The notes below the pieces were generated by a model that had not been told where the DNA came from, did not search any database, and saw only the letters and a program-made list of their open reading frames with translations. 64,000 nucleotides of DNA from Bin75 sp965200435 (GTDB lineage: Bacteria; Nitrospirota; Nitrospiria; Nitrospirales; UBA8639). This document shows, piece after piece, positions 1 through 9,930 of the stretch; position 1 is the stretch's first letter, and every line of letters starts with the position of its first letter. The stretch is taken from the NCBI GenBank assembly GCA_965200435.1, contig OZ241337.1:310001-374000 (forward strand), written 5' to 3'. The position numbers and the translations under genes are program-made.

Positions 1-2
1 GC

Positions 3-818
3 GTTTCCATCCCGGACTTCATGTACGGCACGGCGTGGAAAAAGGAGGACACCGGCCAGTACGTGCAATTGGCCGTCCAGGCCGGCTTTCGAGCTCTCGA
101 CACCGCGAACCAGATCATCCATTACCACGAAGCCCTGGTGGGAGAGGCCCTGCTTGACTTGGCGAAACAGGGAATCACGCGGGATCAATTGTTCTTGCAG
201 ACCAAATTTACGCCCGTCTCGGGGCAGGACCACCGCACGCCCTATGATCCCATGGTCCCCATAGCCGAACAGGTCGCCCAATCGTTTGAAAGCTCGCTTG
301 AACACTTGCATACCGATTATATCGATTCCTATATCCTGCACGGACCCTACGGACGCTGGGAGCTCGAAAAAGAAGATTGGGATGTCTGGGGGGCACTCGA
401 AAACCTTTATCAGACGGGCCGGGTCAAAATGATCGGGGTCAGCAACGTCCAGGCCCTGCAACTGCAATTGCTGTGCGAACTGTCCAACGTGAAACCCATG
501 GTCGTGCAGAACCGTTGCTATGCGGCATTGGGATGGGACCACGCCGTCAGGGAAATCTGCCGGGATCACCAGATCGTCTACCAGGGGTTTTCGCTTCTCA
601 CCGCGAATCGTGGCCTTCTCCACGACCCGGAGGTTGACGCCATCGCCAAACGGCACCACATAGGGCCGGCCCAAGTCATTTTTCGCTTTGCCCAGCAGGT
701 GGGCATGCTCCCCCTGACCGGCACCACCAACGCGCAACGTATGAAAGAGAATCTGGATGTTGATCGCGTGGAACTCTCCCCGGACGAAATGACCAGCATC
801 GAAATAATCGCAGTGTAA
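3..818 (+). CDS. Aldo/keto reductase (5' end cut by window edge)
   Basis: NAD(P)H-dependent carbonyl reductase of the aldo/keto reductase superfamily. The tetrad can be followed: the Asp in ALDTANQ, the Tyr in HYHEAL, the Lys in LQTKF and the His in YILHGP; GVSNV and PLTGTTN are also typical barrel motifs. An ATG lies at 21, but the frame stays open to the edge and reads VSIPDF just before it, which is the usual lead-in of the first strand, so the true start probably lies left of the window. About 270 residues are visible, near full length for the family. The substrate cannot be told from the sequence. Confidence 0.85.
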   Translation, partial: VSIPDFMYGTAWKKEDTGQYVQLAVQAGFRALDTANQIIHYHEALVGEALLDLAKQGITRDQLFLQTKFTPVSGQDHRTPYDPMVPIAEQVAQSFESSLEHLHTDYIDSYILHGPYGRWELEKEDWDVWGALENLYQTGRVKMIGVSNVQALQLQLLCELSNVKPMVVQNRCYAALGWDHAVREICRDHQIVYQGFSLLTANRGLLHDPEVDAIAKRHHIGPAQVIFRFAQQVGMLPLTGTTNAQRMKENLDVDRVELSPDEMTSIEIIAV

Positions 819-849
819 ACACGAATCGCCTCAAAAGACGAGGCACTAC

Positions 850-1941
850 ATGAGACACACGCTCCTGCTCACACTTTGCTGTGTCATGGCCTTCGCGCCC
901 ACGGCGCCGGCCCAGGAAGGACACGCCATTTCCGGCGTCCCGTTTCAGGTCTTCCTGAAGCACGGCCACGCGGAGACCATCCAACAGGACGAGGCCCATG
1001 ACGCCCTCGAAACCGTGGTCCAGGCCTTCGGCATCCTGGTCCGGGACCGCTCGCAACACAAACGTTTCGATCAGGCTCTCACGAACGACCTCCTGCACAA
1101 AGTCGTGATCGAACCAAGGGTGCTGAACCGGGACGGCAAGGAATTTCCGTTTCTCGTGGCCAGAACCAAGCAGAAAGGCAAAGTGAATCTCCTGATCAAC
1201 GCCGCGAGACTCCGGGAGGACGGATACCTCGGGCAGCCAAATGCCCTCGCCCCAAGACTGGCAAAAGAGTTTCAATGGGTGATCAGTAAGGCCGCAACCG
1301 AAGCTGCCCGCAGGAGACGCCTGCTGAAACGCGACCTGCTGCACGCCCCCATCTCCACCAACTCCGAGATCAAAAAGATGTCGCCGGAGGAACGCACGGA
1401 AGAATTGCAGGCTTTATTGGATACCTACATTCACACGGTGGATGCCTATGGCAGTCTGGTCGAGCAACCGTATTATGAAATGGGAACCACGACCCTGACG
1501 GAGCCCGAGCACGCGGACTCGACCATCAAGCTGTACGACATTCGTATCCGGCATGCCCTCCGGTTGATTGTCAGCGATCCCTATTTCTGGGAAAACACGC
1601 AAAAAGCCGTTCGCAGCCTGCTCAACGGAAAAATCTGGCACGTCCTGATGGCCAGAATCGACGAACGGGATTGGACGACACGGACGCGAGTGGTACCGGA
1701 AGACAAGGCCGTCAAAGTCGGGGAACGCGGCAGGCTCATTCAACCCGCGAAGATTCTCGTGAACTACCATCGCGCGCTGGAGCCGAAAGAACGATTGTAT
1801 GGTCCAACCCAGGGCCTGCCTATGGGCGCGTTATCCGCGGAACAACTTGCCCGGGTGATTGCGTGGGAAATCCAAAGCCAGATCACCGAAAAATCATTGC
1901 GAGGCCATGTCGCCCAGGACGAACAAACCGCCCCGGAGTGA
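850..1941 (+). CDS. Secreted protein of unknown function
   Basis: 363 residues. It opens with a clear signal peptide (Met-Arg-His, a Leu/Cys-rich hydrophobic core, then APTAPAQEG as likely cleavage region), so it is probably exported to the periplasm. The rest is soluble and charged with no family I recognise. The C-terminal part (LSAEQLARVIAWEIQSQ) looks helical. It lies 31 bp after the aldo/keto reductase, separated by a small GCCTC/GAGGC hairpin without a U-run, so the two may be cotranscribed. Confidence 0.7.
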   Translation: MRHTLLLTLCCVMAFAPTAPAQEGHAISGVPFQVFLKHGHAETIQQDEAHDALETVVQAFGILVRDRSQHKRFDQALTNDLLHKVVIEPRVLNRDGKEFPFLVARTKQKGKVNLLINAARLREDGYLGQPNALAPRLAKEFQWVISKAATEAARRRRLLKRDLLHAPISTNSEIKKMSPEERTEELQALLDTYIHTVDAYGSLVEQPYYEMGTTTLTEPEHADSTIKLYDIRIRHALRLIVSDPYFWENTQKAVRSLLNGKIWHVLMARIDERDWTTRTRVVPEDKAVKVGERGRLIQPAKILVNYHRALEPKERLYGPTQGLPMGALSAEQLARVIAWEIQSQITEKSLRGHVAQDEQTAPE

Positions 1942-2270
1942 TGCAACAGAATCGCTGACCGGCCTCGGTCATTCCTGTCTGTATTCAGTCATTCGTTGAC
2001 ACGTTTGTCTTTTTCCGTCATCCCCGACATCGTTAATCGGGGATCCAGGGTTGTTGTCTTTGCCTTTGTAGCAACCGCATCTCATGCGGCTTGGAGAGGC
2101 CGTTTTCAACGAAGCGCCATCAGCCTGCCCTCAACATCTGTCATCGGGAGATGGCACAGCGACAAAAGAAGGCAAGGAGCGCACCGTTCATTCTGTCAAC
2201 GAATGAGTGAACCTTGACCAGGCTGGCAACCTGAACCAGAGTCATATCTTTTCGCACAGGCTGCGAGCCT
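1942..2270. repeat. Gene-free stretch with short inverted repeats
   Basis: No convincing gene. The motif GTCATTCGTTGACA near 1988 recurs inverted as TGTCAACGAATGAGTG near 2197, bracketing about 230 bp. The same motif recurs near 7013 and 12686. Inside, around 2014-2053, is a TCATCCCCGAC...GTTAATCGGGGATCCAG dyad, a common intergenic repeat type. A copy of the TA-flanked MITE begins directly afterwards at 2271. Confidence 0.5.
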
Positions 2271-2420
2271 TAAGGAACCTCTGATTGAGTACACGATCGG
2301 GCGCATGACGGCGTGGTGTCCTCGCTCAACCCTAACCTCTCTCTCTCTGATACGCTTCGGATTTCGCTCCGGGACGCCTGGCCCTGCATCCCGCTATCAC
2401 ACGAAATCAGAGGTTCCTTA
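2271..2420. mobile_element. MITE-like element, copy 1 of family A
   Basis: About 150 bp with terminal inverted repeats AAGGAACCTCTGATT...AATCAGAGGTTCCTT, flanked by TA on both sides as in Tc1/mariner-IS630-type elements. It has no coding capacity. Further copies lie at 3391, 7024, 19563 and 39430, with a fragment at 59571. The right end supplies the TAA stop codon of the leftward gene ending at 2418. Confidence 0.8.
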
Positions 2421-3341
2421 ATTGGGGATTTCTGCCCGGGCACGGTACACCGACAGATACACGGTATCGGCTTTCTTCCTGCTCCACGGAAAGCGGTATA
2501 AGGTCCTGATCTGGCTGGAGTACTGTCCGATATTGGCGCGCTGCCAGAGTCCCTTTTCAAAATACCGTCTGCCCTCCTGATCCCTGAGAAACCCCGCGAC
2601 CCGCTCTTCTGCAAAAAAATCGACGGCCCAACTGTTCGTCCACGCCGGCCGGCATTGCCGGACGTAGTCATCGACCTGATAAAGCAGGGCTTGGACCCGG
2701 TTCAGGTCGGTCATCACGGATTCACGAGTGAGGACAAAAAGCACCTCATGGCCTTGCGGCACGTCGATGAGACCGATCACGCGTTCCAACTTCCTGCAAG
2801 CCGGTTCATCCATGGCATACACGTCAGGCTCGCCGGGGTCCTCTTTCGGGATAATGAAGGCACGCTGAGAAGCCTGTTTGCACCCCAGGTGTAAAGAAGG
2901 ATGGGAGCACTCCCATTCAAGCCGGACGCCGAATCGCTTGACGTCTTGCAACAGGGTCGGGATCCGCTGGTTCAAGGCCAGCTTGCCCTGGACCGACTCG
3001 CCCGGGACCAGGCGTATGCCTTGTGACCCGAACGTTCCCGAGAAAGAATTCTGTTGAACAGGGCTGTCCTGAGCATCCATTCTGAACGCCGAAAGCCACC
3101 CGGCATCATTCGGAGGAACCCAAGGCAAGTCCCGGAGATTCACGGTCACGGGGTCAGGGCTGTTATTGGTCAGATGAACGTGAACTTCATAGACCCGTTT
3201 CAAGGGTTTCTTGAGAAACACGTCCATGGCCAGTGAAACACGGAGTTCCAGTTCAGACTCCGTCGCCCGCTCGGACGAGACGGACGGAACCCCCGTCAAC
3301 CAGAGACAGAATACGAATGAAGCACACAGCACCCGGTTCAT
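2418..3341 (-). CDS. Secreted protein of unknown function
   Basis: 307 residues with an N-terminal signal peptide (hydrophobic CASFVFCLWLTGVPSVSS), so probably exported. The middle (VHLTNNSPDPVTVNLRDLPW) resembles a beta-sandwich, and paired cysteines at ECSHPSLHLGC and DEPACRK could form disulfides in the periplasm. No family recognised. The stop codon TAA lies inside the terminal repeat of the adjoining MITE, so the original C-terminus may have been altered by that insertion. It is flanked by MITE copies on both sides. Confidence 0.65.
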   Translation of the reverse strand: MNRVLCASFVFCLWLTGVPSVSSERATESELELRVSLAMDVFLKKPLKRVYEVHVHLTNNSPDPVTVNLRDLPWVPPNDAGWLSAFRMDAQDSPVQQNSFSGTFGSQGIRLVPGESVQGKLALNQRIPTLLQDVKRFGVRLEWECSHPSLHLGCKQASQRAFIIPKEDPGEPDVYAMDEPACRKLERVIGLIDVPQGHEVLFVLTRESVMTDLNRVQALLYQVDDYVRQCRPAWTNSWAVDFFAEERVAGFLRDQEGRRYFEKGLWQRANIGQYSSQIRTLYRFPWSRKKADTVYLSVYRARAEIPN

Positions 3342-3390
3342 GGTGACGACCGATACATCATACGTTTATGGCAGGTTGCTGCACGGCAGT

Positions 3391-3538
3391 TAGGGAACCT
3401 CTGATTTCGTGCACGATCGGGCGCATGGCGGCGTGGCGTCCTCGCTCAACCCTCACCTCTCTCTCTGATACGCTTCGGGGTTCGCTCCGGGACGCCTGGC
3501 CCTGCATCCCGCTACCACACGAAATCAGAGGTTCCTTA
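3391..3538. mobile_element. MITE-like element, copy 2 of family A
   Basis: About 148 bp, TA-flanked, left terminus GGGAACCTCTGATTTCGTG matched by an inverted CACGAAATCAGAGGTTCC at the right. The internal sequence (GGCGTCC, CGCTTCGGG, CGGGACGCCTGGCCCTGCAT) is nearly identical to the other copies. It sits between the 5' ends of two divergent genes, so any outward promoter or terminator activity would matter here. Confidence 0.8.
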
Positions 3539-3642
3539 GGACCTTAACGAAAAACTGGTTTCTTTCCACATTTCTTAACGCTATGGTACATTAAAGGGAG
3601 ACGGCTCGTGCAAACACTTCACTCTTTGTGGAGTTCATTGTG

Positions 3643-5370
3643 ATGAATAAGCGTTCTGTCAAAGAATCTTTCAAGTACTGCCGCGCGGTCCTACTCGGCG
3701 TCATACTTCTCTGGCTTGCAACGACGCCGGGGTTGGCCATTGAGCAACAAGGTGCGGAGATCGAGGAGATCGCCAATCTCGTGGAAGCCGAGTGGATGGA
3801 CGGCGCACCCAATCGTGCATTGCACATCCTGGGTCCGGGGCTTCAAACCCATCCCAATGCCTTGAGACTGCAAAAATTACGTGCCGACATTCTTGCGACC
3901 ACGTCCCGTCGCTATCAGGAAGCCGTCGAAGCCTATGACGTGCTCCTCAAGGCGCACCCCGAGGCGTTGGACGTCCACTGGGCCAAGTGGAGCGTGTTGC
4001 TCCGCGCAGGCCAACACGATCAGGCCATTGCCGAATTTCAGCATATCGCACAACTGGATGCGAAGAATCCCCTGACGACTCTCCGGCTGGCGCAGGAACT
4101 CCGAAAAGTCGATCTCCTGGAGGAATCCCTGGAGTGGTATGAAAAAGCCGTGGCCATGATTCCGGACATGCCGGGGTGGCGGATGGCGCTTGCCCGGGCC
4201 AAGCTGGATGTCCTGGATGGTCGTGGAGCACGTGACGAAGTCGAACACGTCCTGCGAATCGTGGCGCCCGGTTCTCCAGAAGAAAGCGCTGCCCACAGCT
4301 TGCGGTCGGTGATCTATGGGGCCACCAAAGAGCGGGGCCGGCGCTTCGAGCCCATCCTGAGCCCCGGGGGTTCCGCGGCGGAGCGCAAGGCATGGTCCGC
4401 TATTCGCGCACATGCCTGGAGACTCTTCGACGCGGGTCGCTATGCAGAAGCCGAGCCGGTCTATCGGAAGATCCTGGAGCTCAAGCCCAACGACTACGCC
4501 GCGACGCATGAACTGGGGATGACCTTACTGGGGCTTGACCGGTGCGAGGAGGCCATCAAGGTCTTTGAAAGCATGTCCACGTTGGATCCATCGGACGAAG
4601 TCTACGCAGACGCCTTTTTTCGGGTAGGCCGCTGCCTGATGAAAATGGACAAGTGGACGGAAGCCCTCCCTTATTTCGAACTCCTCTATGAGGCCGCCCT
4701 CGATTTCGAAGAACAGACTAAGGACGTTCCGCCCAAAGCCGACCTGAGGATTCTGAACACGGAAACCCTGGCCAAGTGGGTGGAACGGGTGAAGCAACAT
4801 ATTCCCGCCGGCGCCACCCCGAAACCGGAGGAGCCCGTTTCTGCCGTCGATGCGGATACCCCGGCCCCGATGACCGAAGAAGAACTCTATGAAAAGATAG
4901 CCACAGAGCGGTTGACCCCAGAAAAACAGATCTACACACGGGCTTCCCTGATGGGCCGGGACGCCGATTTCAGTATGTTCCATCACGTCATCCCGGCCAA
5001 CCACGTCATGCGGGACGATCGCCCCACCGGCACGCACGAATTCATCCCCATCGAGCCGCACAACACCTTTCTGGATACCCAGGAAGAGATTTATCTGGTG
5101 TTCGGACTCGTGACCGCTTCCTATGATGAAATGCCGCTCAGCGCGGAATGCTTTATTGAGACGCCAAGATCGAACGCGAACCAAATCCCCTTGGCCCGGG
5201 ACCAGGTCATCATGAACATGGGTGACCAAACCGGATACTTCATCATCTCCCGGCCTGAATCAGGCTGGACGCCCGGACTCCACCGGTGTGGCCTCTTTGT
5301 GGGCAACGAGTTGTCGGCCTATACGCACGCGGACGAAGTCCGGTTTCGTATCACCCCGCAAACTTCGTGA
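3643..5370 (+). CDS. Secreted/anchored TPR protein
   Basis: About 575 residues starting at the ATG that begins MNKRSVKESF; an upstream in-frame ATG at 3628 is a less likely start. An N-terminal hydrophobic segment (VLLGVILLWLATTPGLA) is a signal peptide or anchor. Residues about 40-240 and 255-340 hold degenerate tetratricopeptide repeats (ALRLQKLRADIL, EALDVHWAKWSVLL, YAATHELGMTLLGL). The C-terminal ~150 residues are beta-rich with no family I recognise. TPR arrays mediate protein-protein contact; no enzymatic motif is visible. Confidence 0.7.
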   Translation: MNKRSVKESFKYCRAVLLGVILLWLATTPGLAIEQQGAEIEEIANLVEAEWMDGAPNRALHILGPGLQTHPNALRLQKLRADILATTSRRYQEAVEAYDVLLKAHPEALDVHWAKWSVLLRAGQHDQAIAEFQHIAQLDAKNPLTTLRLAQELRKVDLLEESLEWYEKAVAMIPDMPGWRMALARAKLDVLDGRGARDEVEHVLRIVAPGSPEESAAHSLRSVIYGATKERGRRFEPILSPGGSAAERKAWSAIRAHAWRLFDAGRYAEAEPVYRKILELKPNDYAATHELGMTLLGLDRCEEAIKVFESMSTLDPSDEVYADAFFRVGRCLMKMDKWTEALPYFELLYEAALDFEEQTKDVPPKADLRILNTETLAKWVERVKQHIPAGATPKPEEPVSAVDADTPAPMTEEELYEKIATERLTPEKQIYTRASLMGRDADFSMFHHVIPANHVMRDDRPTGTHEFIPIEPHNTFLDTQEEIYLVFGLVTASYDEMPLSAECFIETPRSNANQIPLARDQVIMNMGDQTGYFIISRPESGWTPGLHRCGLFVGNELSAYTHADEVRFRITPQTS

Positions 5371-5493
5371 CCAACGCAGCCAAACGTTATTCATGCGGAC
5401 GGGTGCCCTCCTCCGCTTGCCGGAAGGAAATGCAATCCGGTACTTCATCGTACGGGCATTCGCTCTGTTGACAGTATTAAACCGGCCCAACGG

Positions 5494-6120
5494 ATGATTG
5501 AAATCTGGAAGAAATATCTTGTGAGCGCCGTCGCGGTCCTGATGGCGTGGGGATACGGCATCAACGCATCAGCCGGTGAAGCCACCCACGTCGTCGCCGA
5601 ACTTCAGGAATCGATCATGATCATGATGAAAGAAGGACGCGACCTCGGCTATACAGGTCGCTATGAAATCATCTCCACCACGATTAAAAAAACGCACGAC
5701 CTCGATCATATCGCCAGGCTTGTCGTCGGAAGACATTGGAAGGGACTCGATGCAAACCAGAAATCTACCTTTGTCGAGACGTTCGGAAACCTGAGCATTT
5801 CCATGTACGCGGGACGGTTCAAGGAGTATGGGGGCGAACAGTTCACCATTCTTTCGGAAACGCCCCTCAAAAGAGGGAATCGCAAACTGGTCACCAGCCA
5901 TTTCATGAAATCCGATGGCGAGAACGTCACGTTCAACTACATCTTGCATCGGATTCATGACCAGTGGAAAATTATCAGTGTCAGCGTAAATGGCGTCAGC
6001 GATTTAGCTTTGAAACGTGCCGAATACGGAGGCATTCTGCGAAAAGACGGGTTCCCAACCCTCATTGAACGCCTTAAGGCTCAAATCCAAAACAACGCGC
6101 AAGGGTCCTCGTTCCCATAA
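5494..6120 (+). CDS. MlaC/HpnM-family periplasmic lipid carrier
   Basis: 208 residues with a signal peptide (VSAVAVLMAWGYGINASAG). The body matches the Ttg2D/MlaC family: FVETFGNLSISMYAGRF, the VTFNYILHR strand and DQWKIISVSVNGVSDL. MlaC shuttles phospholipid between the outer-membrane MlaA and the inner membrane; the hopanoid-cluster paralogue HpnM belongs to the same family. The next genes encode MlaA and an HpnN-like RND protein, so either Mla-type phospholipid or hopanoid transport fits. I cannot separate MlaC from HpnM by sequence alone. Confidence 0.8.
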   Translation: MIEIWKKYLVSAVAVLMAWGYGINASAGEATHVVAELQESIMIMMKEGRDLGYTGRYEIISTTIKKTHDLDHIARLVVGRHWKGLDANQKSTFVETFGNLSISMYAGRFKEYGGEQFTILSETPLKRGNRKLVTSHFMKSDGENVTFNYILHRIHDQWKIISVSVNGVSDLALKRAEYGGILRKDGFPTLIERLKAQIQNNAQGSSFP

Positions 6121-6144
6121 GCGACTTGAATCTCCGGCAACTTG

Positions 6145-6978
6145 ATGAGCAGCATGACGAATGCCAACAGGACAACGAACGGGAAGACCACATTCCTGTG
6201 GCTGGCGGTCGGCTGGTCGGTGTTCGCCGTTCTCACCGGGTGCGCCGCGACGCAGTCTGCAGGCCCTGAAATGCCGGATCACGATCCATTCGAATCCGTG
6301 AATCGACGGATCTACCGGGCCAATGACTTTCTTGATCGCACAATCGCCAAACCGGTGACCGAAGTCTATGTGGCTTATGCACCGCAACCCGTCCAGAAAA
6401 GTGTTTCCAATTTTTTCGACAACGTCGTGTATCCCAACGTCATCCTGAATGACTTTCTTCAGGGAAAAGGGGCCCAGGGACTCGAGGACTCGGGCCGGTT
6501 TCTCGTGAACTCGACGTTCGGATTCCTGGGGATTTGGGACATGGCCACGCCTCTTGGGCTCGAAGCCCACGATGAAGACCTCGGTCAAACCCTAGGCGTA
6601 TGGGGGATGGATGAGAACGCCTACGTGGTGCTTCCGCTCGTCGGGCCCCACACCGTGAGAGATATCCCGAACCTGGGCGTCACTATCGTCACCAATATCC
6701 TGTTCTATGTCAGCACCCCGTACGTGATCCCCGTCGCCTTCCTGGGATTTATCGACAAACGGGCAAGACTTGACGAAGCCGTCGCGTTTCGGGACAACAC
6801 GGCGATCGAACCGTATCTCTTTACACGAGAAGCGTATCGGCAACATCGCAGATTCCTGATCTACGACGGGAATCCTCCTGTTGACGCAGACTTGTTCCTG
6901 GAAGATCCCTTGGACGGTCTCGACGTCGACCAGGAGGAACACGGCAAAACACGGGAATCCTCTGAGCGAAACGAATAA
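6145..6978 (+). CDS. mlaA: MlaA/VacJ outer-membrane lipoprotein
   Basis: 277 residues. The signal peptide ends in a lipobox (LTGC), giving a lipidated N-terminus. Diagnostic MlaA segments follow: DPFESVNRRIYRAND, VSNFFDNVVYPNVILND, RFLVNSTFGFLGIWD and TLGVWGMDENAYVVLPLVGP. MlaA forms an outer-membrane channel that removes mislocalised phospholipid and passes it to MlaC, whose gene ends 24 bp upstream, so the pair is very likely an operon. A TTG lies one codon upstream of the chosen ATG. The C-terminal tail is unusually acidic. Confidence 0.9.
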   Translation: MSSMTNANRTTNGKTTFLWLAVGWSVFAVLTGCAATQSAGPEMPDHDPFESVNRRIYRANDFLDRTIAKPVTEVYVAYAPQPVQKSVSNFFDNVVYPNVILNDFLQGKGAQGLEDSGRFLVNSTFGFLGIWDMATPLGLEAHDEDLGQTLGVWGMDENAYVVLPLVGPHTVRDIPNLGVTIVTNILFYVSTPYVIPVAFLGFIDKRARLDEAVAFRDNTAIEPYLFTREAYRQHRRFLIYDGNPPVDADLFLEDPLDGLDVDQEEHGKTRESSERNE

Positions 6979-7023
6979 CCACTTTGCATCTTCTGTCATC
7001 CCTGTCTGTGTTCAGTCATTCGT

Positions 7024-7171
7024 TAAGGAACCGCTGATTTCGTGCACGATCGGGCACATGGTTGCGTGGTGTCCTCGCTCAACCCTCACCTCTCTCTCTG
7101 ATACGCTTCGGGTTTCGCTCCGGGACGCCTGGCCCTGCATCCCGCGATCACACGAAATCAGAGGTTTCCTA
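7024..7171. mobile_element. MITE-like element, copy 3 of family A
   Basis: About 148 bp, flanked by TA, with the terminal inverted repeat slightly decayed at the right end (GAGGTTTCC in place of GAGGTTCC). It lies between the convergent 3' ends of mlaA and the RND gene, where its perfect dyad could act as a transcriptional barrier (inference). Confidence 0.8.
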
Positions 7172-7230
7172 ACAGAAGAGAGAGGCAAGAGTTTGTCGGA
7201 TTACGCAAGGCTCATCCGGCCGACCCGTTG

Positions 7231-9906
7231 TTAACCTTGTCCGTTTTTACCGGTGCCCCACCACTCCCGCAACTCCAATTCGGCCAGAAGAGCCGGAAGA
7301 ATGACCAGGGCGCAGGCCATCGCCAGGATTAACACAACCATCAGCAAGAGGCCCAGGCTGGCCATACCCGGGTGCTGCGAAAACCCGAGCGCTCCGAAGG
7401 AAGCCATCGTGGTCAGGGCGCTGAAGAACACGGCCTGAGACGTACTGCTCCGCAACACTTCGACAATGGAGCGCGAGCCGGTTTCCCGTCTCCGCAGGAT
7501 CAGATAAATACCGAAGGCAATCCCCAGGCCGAGCACCAAAGGCAAGGCAATCACGTTTGCCAGATTCAGGGGAATTCCCAATACCAAACACGCGGCGACC
7601 GTCAACAGGAGCGTCAAGACCAGGGGCAGAAGGACAAAGAGGGTTTCGCCCACACGCCGAAGCACCGCAAGCAGCAACAGAACGGACGCCACGATCGCCA
7701 AGAGGGTCGCTTGAATGCAGGCGTCGATGATCGTTTGCCCGCCTTCCAAAATGCTCACGGGCGAACCGATCGCCCGCGGCGCCTTTTGCTGCACGCTCGA
7801 CACGAATCGGCGGAGCGTCCGGTTGTCATCGACGTTTTCAACGGGAAAGACCTCAACCCGGGTCCGGCCGTCTTGAGCGGAATAGTGACTCGTCAAACTT
7901 TCGGGTAACGTTTCCAGCGTAATTTCGTCCGGAGTCAGCAATCCTCGTAATCGTTCAAGCCATTTTGGGAAGTCGCCCACCAGCCGCGTACGGAGGTCGT
8001 GCACGAACAGGGTCGATCCGCCGGAATCGCGAAACAGGTCATCGATCGCTTGTTTAAGCGTTTTCAGGTTCCTGTCAAGATCATCTTCCCAGTTTCGGGA
8101 TTCATACACACCCAGGGCGGCGTGGAATTCTCTCATGGCCTGCACCTCTTCCTGGTCACCGGGGGGCCCGGGTTCAGCTTGGGGGATGAAGACGGGCTCC
8201 AGCACCAACGCCATCTCGTCGATAATGGCCAACTTCTCTTCCTGGTCGCCGGGAACGAAACTTGAAAGCGTCAGGACGAGATCGACTTCAGGCAAAGCTC
8301 GAAGACTCTCCGCCAACGCATCGGCAGCGGGCAGGTTCTCGGCCAACACCTGGATGACGTAAGGAGAGGCGTTCGGGTCCGCCAGTAATTCCTGAAAGGT
8401 GGCCACGCTTTCGGTCGAAGGGTCCCGAAGATGCAGGGCATTGAAATCGAATTGCAATCGTGGCACCACTACGCCGGCGACCACCACCACGGGGACCAGA
8501 ACTCCAAGAATCACCCGCCGGCATCGGACAATCGAACCCGCGACCGGATTGTCAAAGGAAGGGCCTTCTGGAATTTCCGCCGGACTCACAACGCGGGACC
8601 GGGAAAGCGGGAACACGGTCAGCAGTGCCGGGAACACCGTGAGATTCGCAAAGAGGGCAATAAACATGCCGGCACCGGCAATCAGCCCCATCTCCGCAAA
8701 CCCTCGATATGACGTGGGAAGGAAGGAGAAAAAACTCAGCGCAGCGGCTCCCGCCGAGAGCGTCAGGGCCCCGCCAATCCCGGTGACCACGCGCCGTAAG
8801 GCCCTCTCGTGATCGCCCTCTCGGGCAAACTCTTCACGATACCGCAGGCCGAACTGAATTCCGAAATCCACCCCGAGCCCGATGAACAATACCGGCACGG
8901 ACGCGGAAACAAAGTTCAACGAACCAACGGCCACCACCACGAAGACGGCCGTCCACAGCAAGCCCACCATCAGCGTACACAACATCGCGCCCACGAGCCG
9001 CAGGGAGCGAAACCCGGCAAGCAACACGAACGACACCAGACCCAGCGACAACCCCGCGGCCAACCCGGCGCCCCGGGCAATCGTCTCCCGCTCTTCCGCT
9101 TCAATCGGAATAGCACCCGTCAGCCGGATTCGCACGCCGAACTGCCGTTCAAGTTCGGCCTCGTGCCGGCGAAGGAACTCTAACGGACCCTCAGCCGCTT
9201 CCAAGTTGGAATAGTCCAACCGCGATTTCGCCAGCAGAAATCCACGAGACGGGTCTCTTTTGCCCGTCACGTCTTCGAGCATGGTCTGTTGCCAGGAGGC
9301 GGTTGGAGGTTTCCCGAGTCGCTGCGCTTCGATCGCCTGGCGCAACAAAGCAAAGGCGCTGGCAAGGACCTTCTGCTGCTCGGGCGTGGGCTCCTCTTCC
9401 AGCGCCAGGGTGAGAATGGAAAAGAACCCTCGCAGGCTGGGATCCCGTGTGAGCGTTCCCAAGAAAGGGGACCATTCGGCAAGGCGTTCATCCAATCGCC
9501 AGAGTTCGTCGACGTCGAAATACAGCAGTCCGTATTTGTCGAAAAAATCATCCTGCTGAGGTTGATACACTGATTCGAACAACGAAGGGTGCCGTTCGAG
9601 AAGTGCAGCCAATTCATGGACCGCCTCGCGTCTGTGCTCCGCGGAGCCCTGGTCCACGACGACCAGGATCAGATCGTCGAGCTGTGGAAACGCGGCGTAG
9701 AAATCCTGTTGCAACTTCCTGAAGCGGAGGTCCGGGTCCAGTAAACGAACAGGGTCCGTATCGAGGGTCAGGTTGTTCACGGCATACACCGCGGACAAGC
9801 CTGTGGCGACAAAGACTCCGGTCACGACCCAGACGGCCGCCCGCCGGCAGCGATCCACCAACCAAACCAGAAAGGCTTGGTAGCCGTACCCTATCCGATC
9901 AAGCAT
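7231..9906 (-). CDS. HpnN-like RND/MMPL lipid exporter
   Basis: 891 residues of the RND superfamily: one N-terminal membrane helix, a periplasmic domain, about five helices around residues 260-420 (LSLGLVSFVLLAGFRSL, PVLFIGLGVDFGIQFGLRY), a second periplasmic domain, and five C-terminal helices (LANVIALPLVLGLGIAFGIYL). The duplicated sterol-sensing-like block and length fit HpnN, which moves hopanoids to the outer membrane. Convergent MlaC/HpnM and MlaA genes nearby support a lipid-trafficking role. No squalene-hopene cyclase is in the window, so the substrate is inferred. Confidence 0.82.
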   Translation of the reverse strand: MLDRIGYGYQAFLVWLVDRCRRAAVWVVTGVFVATGLSAVYAVNNLTLDTDPVRLLDPDLRFRKLQQDFYAAFPQLDDLILVVVDQGSAEHRREAVHELAALLERHPSLFESVYQPQQDDFFDKYGLLYFDVDELWRLDERLAEWSPFLGTLTRDPSLRGFFSILTLALEEEPTPEQQKVLASAFALLRQAIEAQRLGKPPTASWQQTMLEDVTGKRDPSRGFLLAKSRLDYSNLEAAEGPLEFLRRHEAELERQFGVRIRLTGAIPIEAEERETIARGAGLAAGLSLGLVSFVLLAGFRSLRLVGAMLCTLMVGLLWTAVFVVVAVGSLNFVSASVPVLFIGLGVDFGIQFGLRYREEFAREGDHERALRRVVTGIGGALTLSAGAAALSFFSFLPTSYRGFAEMGLIAGAGMFIALFANLTVFPALLTVFPLSRSRVVSPAEIPEGPSFDNPVAGSIVRCRRVILGVLVPVVVVAGVVVPRLQFDFNALHLRDPSTESVATFQELLADPNASPYVIQVLAENLPAADALAESLRALPEVDLVLTLSSFVPGDQEEKLAIIDEMALVLEPVFIPQAEPGPPGDQEEVQAMREFHAALGVYESRNWEDDLDRNLKTLKQAIDDLFRDSGGSTLFVHDLRTRLVGDFPKWLERLRGLLTPDEITLETLPESLTSHYSAQDGRTRVEVFPVENVDDNRTLRRFVSSVQQKAPRAIGSPVSILEGGQTIIDACIQATLLAIVASVLLLLAVLRRVGETLFVLLPLVLTLLLTVAACLVLGIPLNLANVIALPLVLGLGIAFGIYLILRRRETGSRSIVEVLRSSTSQAVFFSALTTMASFGALGFSQHPGMASLGLLLMVVLILAMACALVILPALLAELELREWWGTGKNGQG

Positions 9907-9930
9907 GGCGCATGACCCCAGCAGGCATGG

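Noticed and set aside
676..1344. 222-codon minus-strand frame over the aldo/keto reductase and secreted protein genes
   Set aside because: It is antisense to two clear genes; GC-rich wobble positions keep the opposite frame open.
3877..4509. Long minus-strand frames inside the TPR protein gene
   Set aside because: Shadows of the plus-strand gene, with repetitive composition mirroring TPR codons and no motifs.
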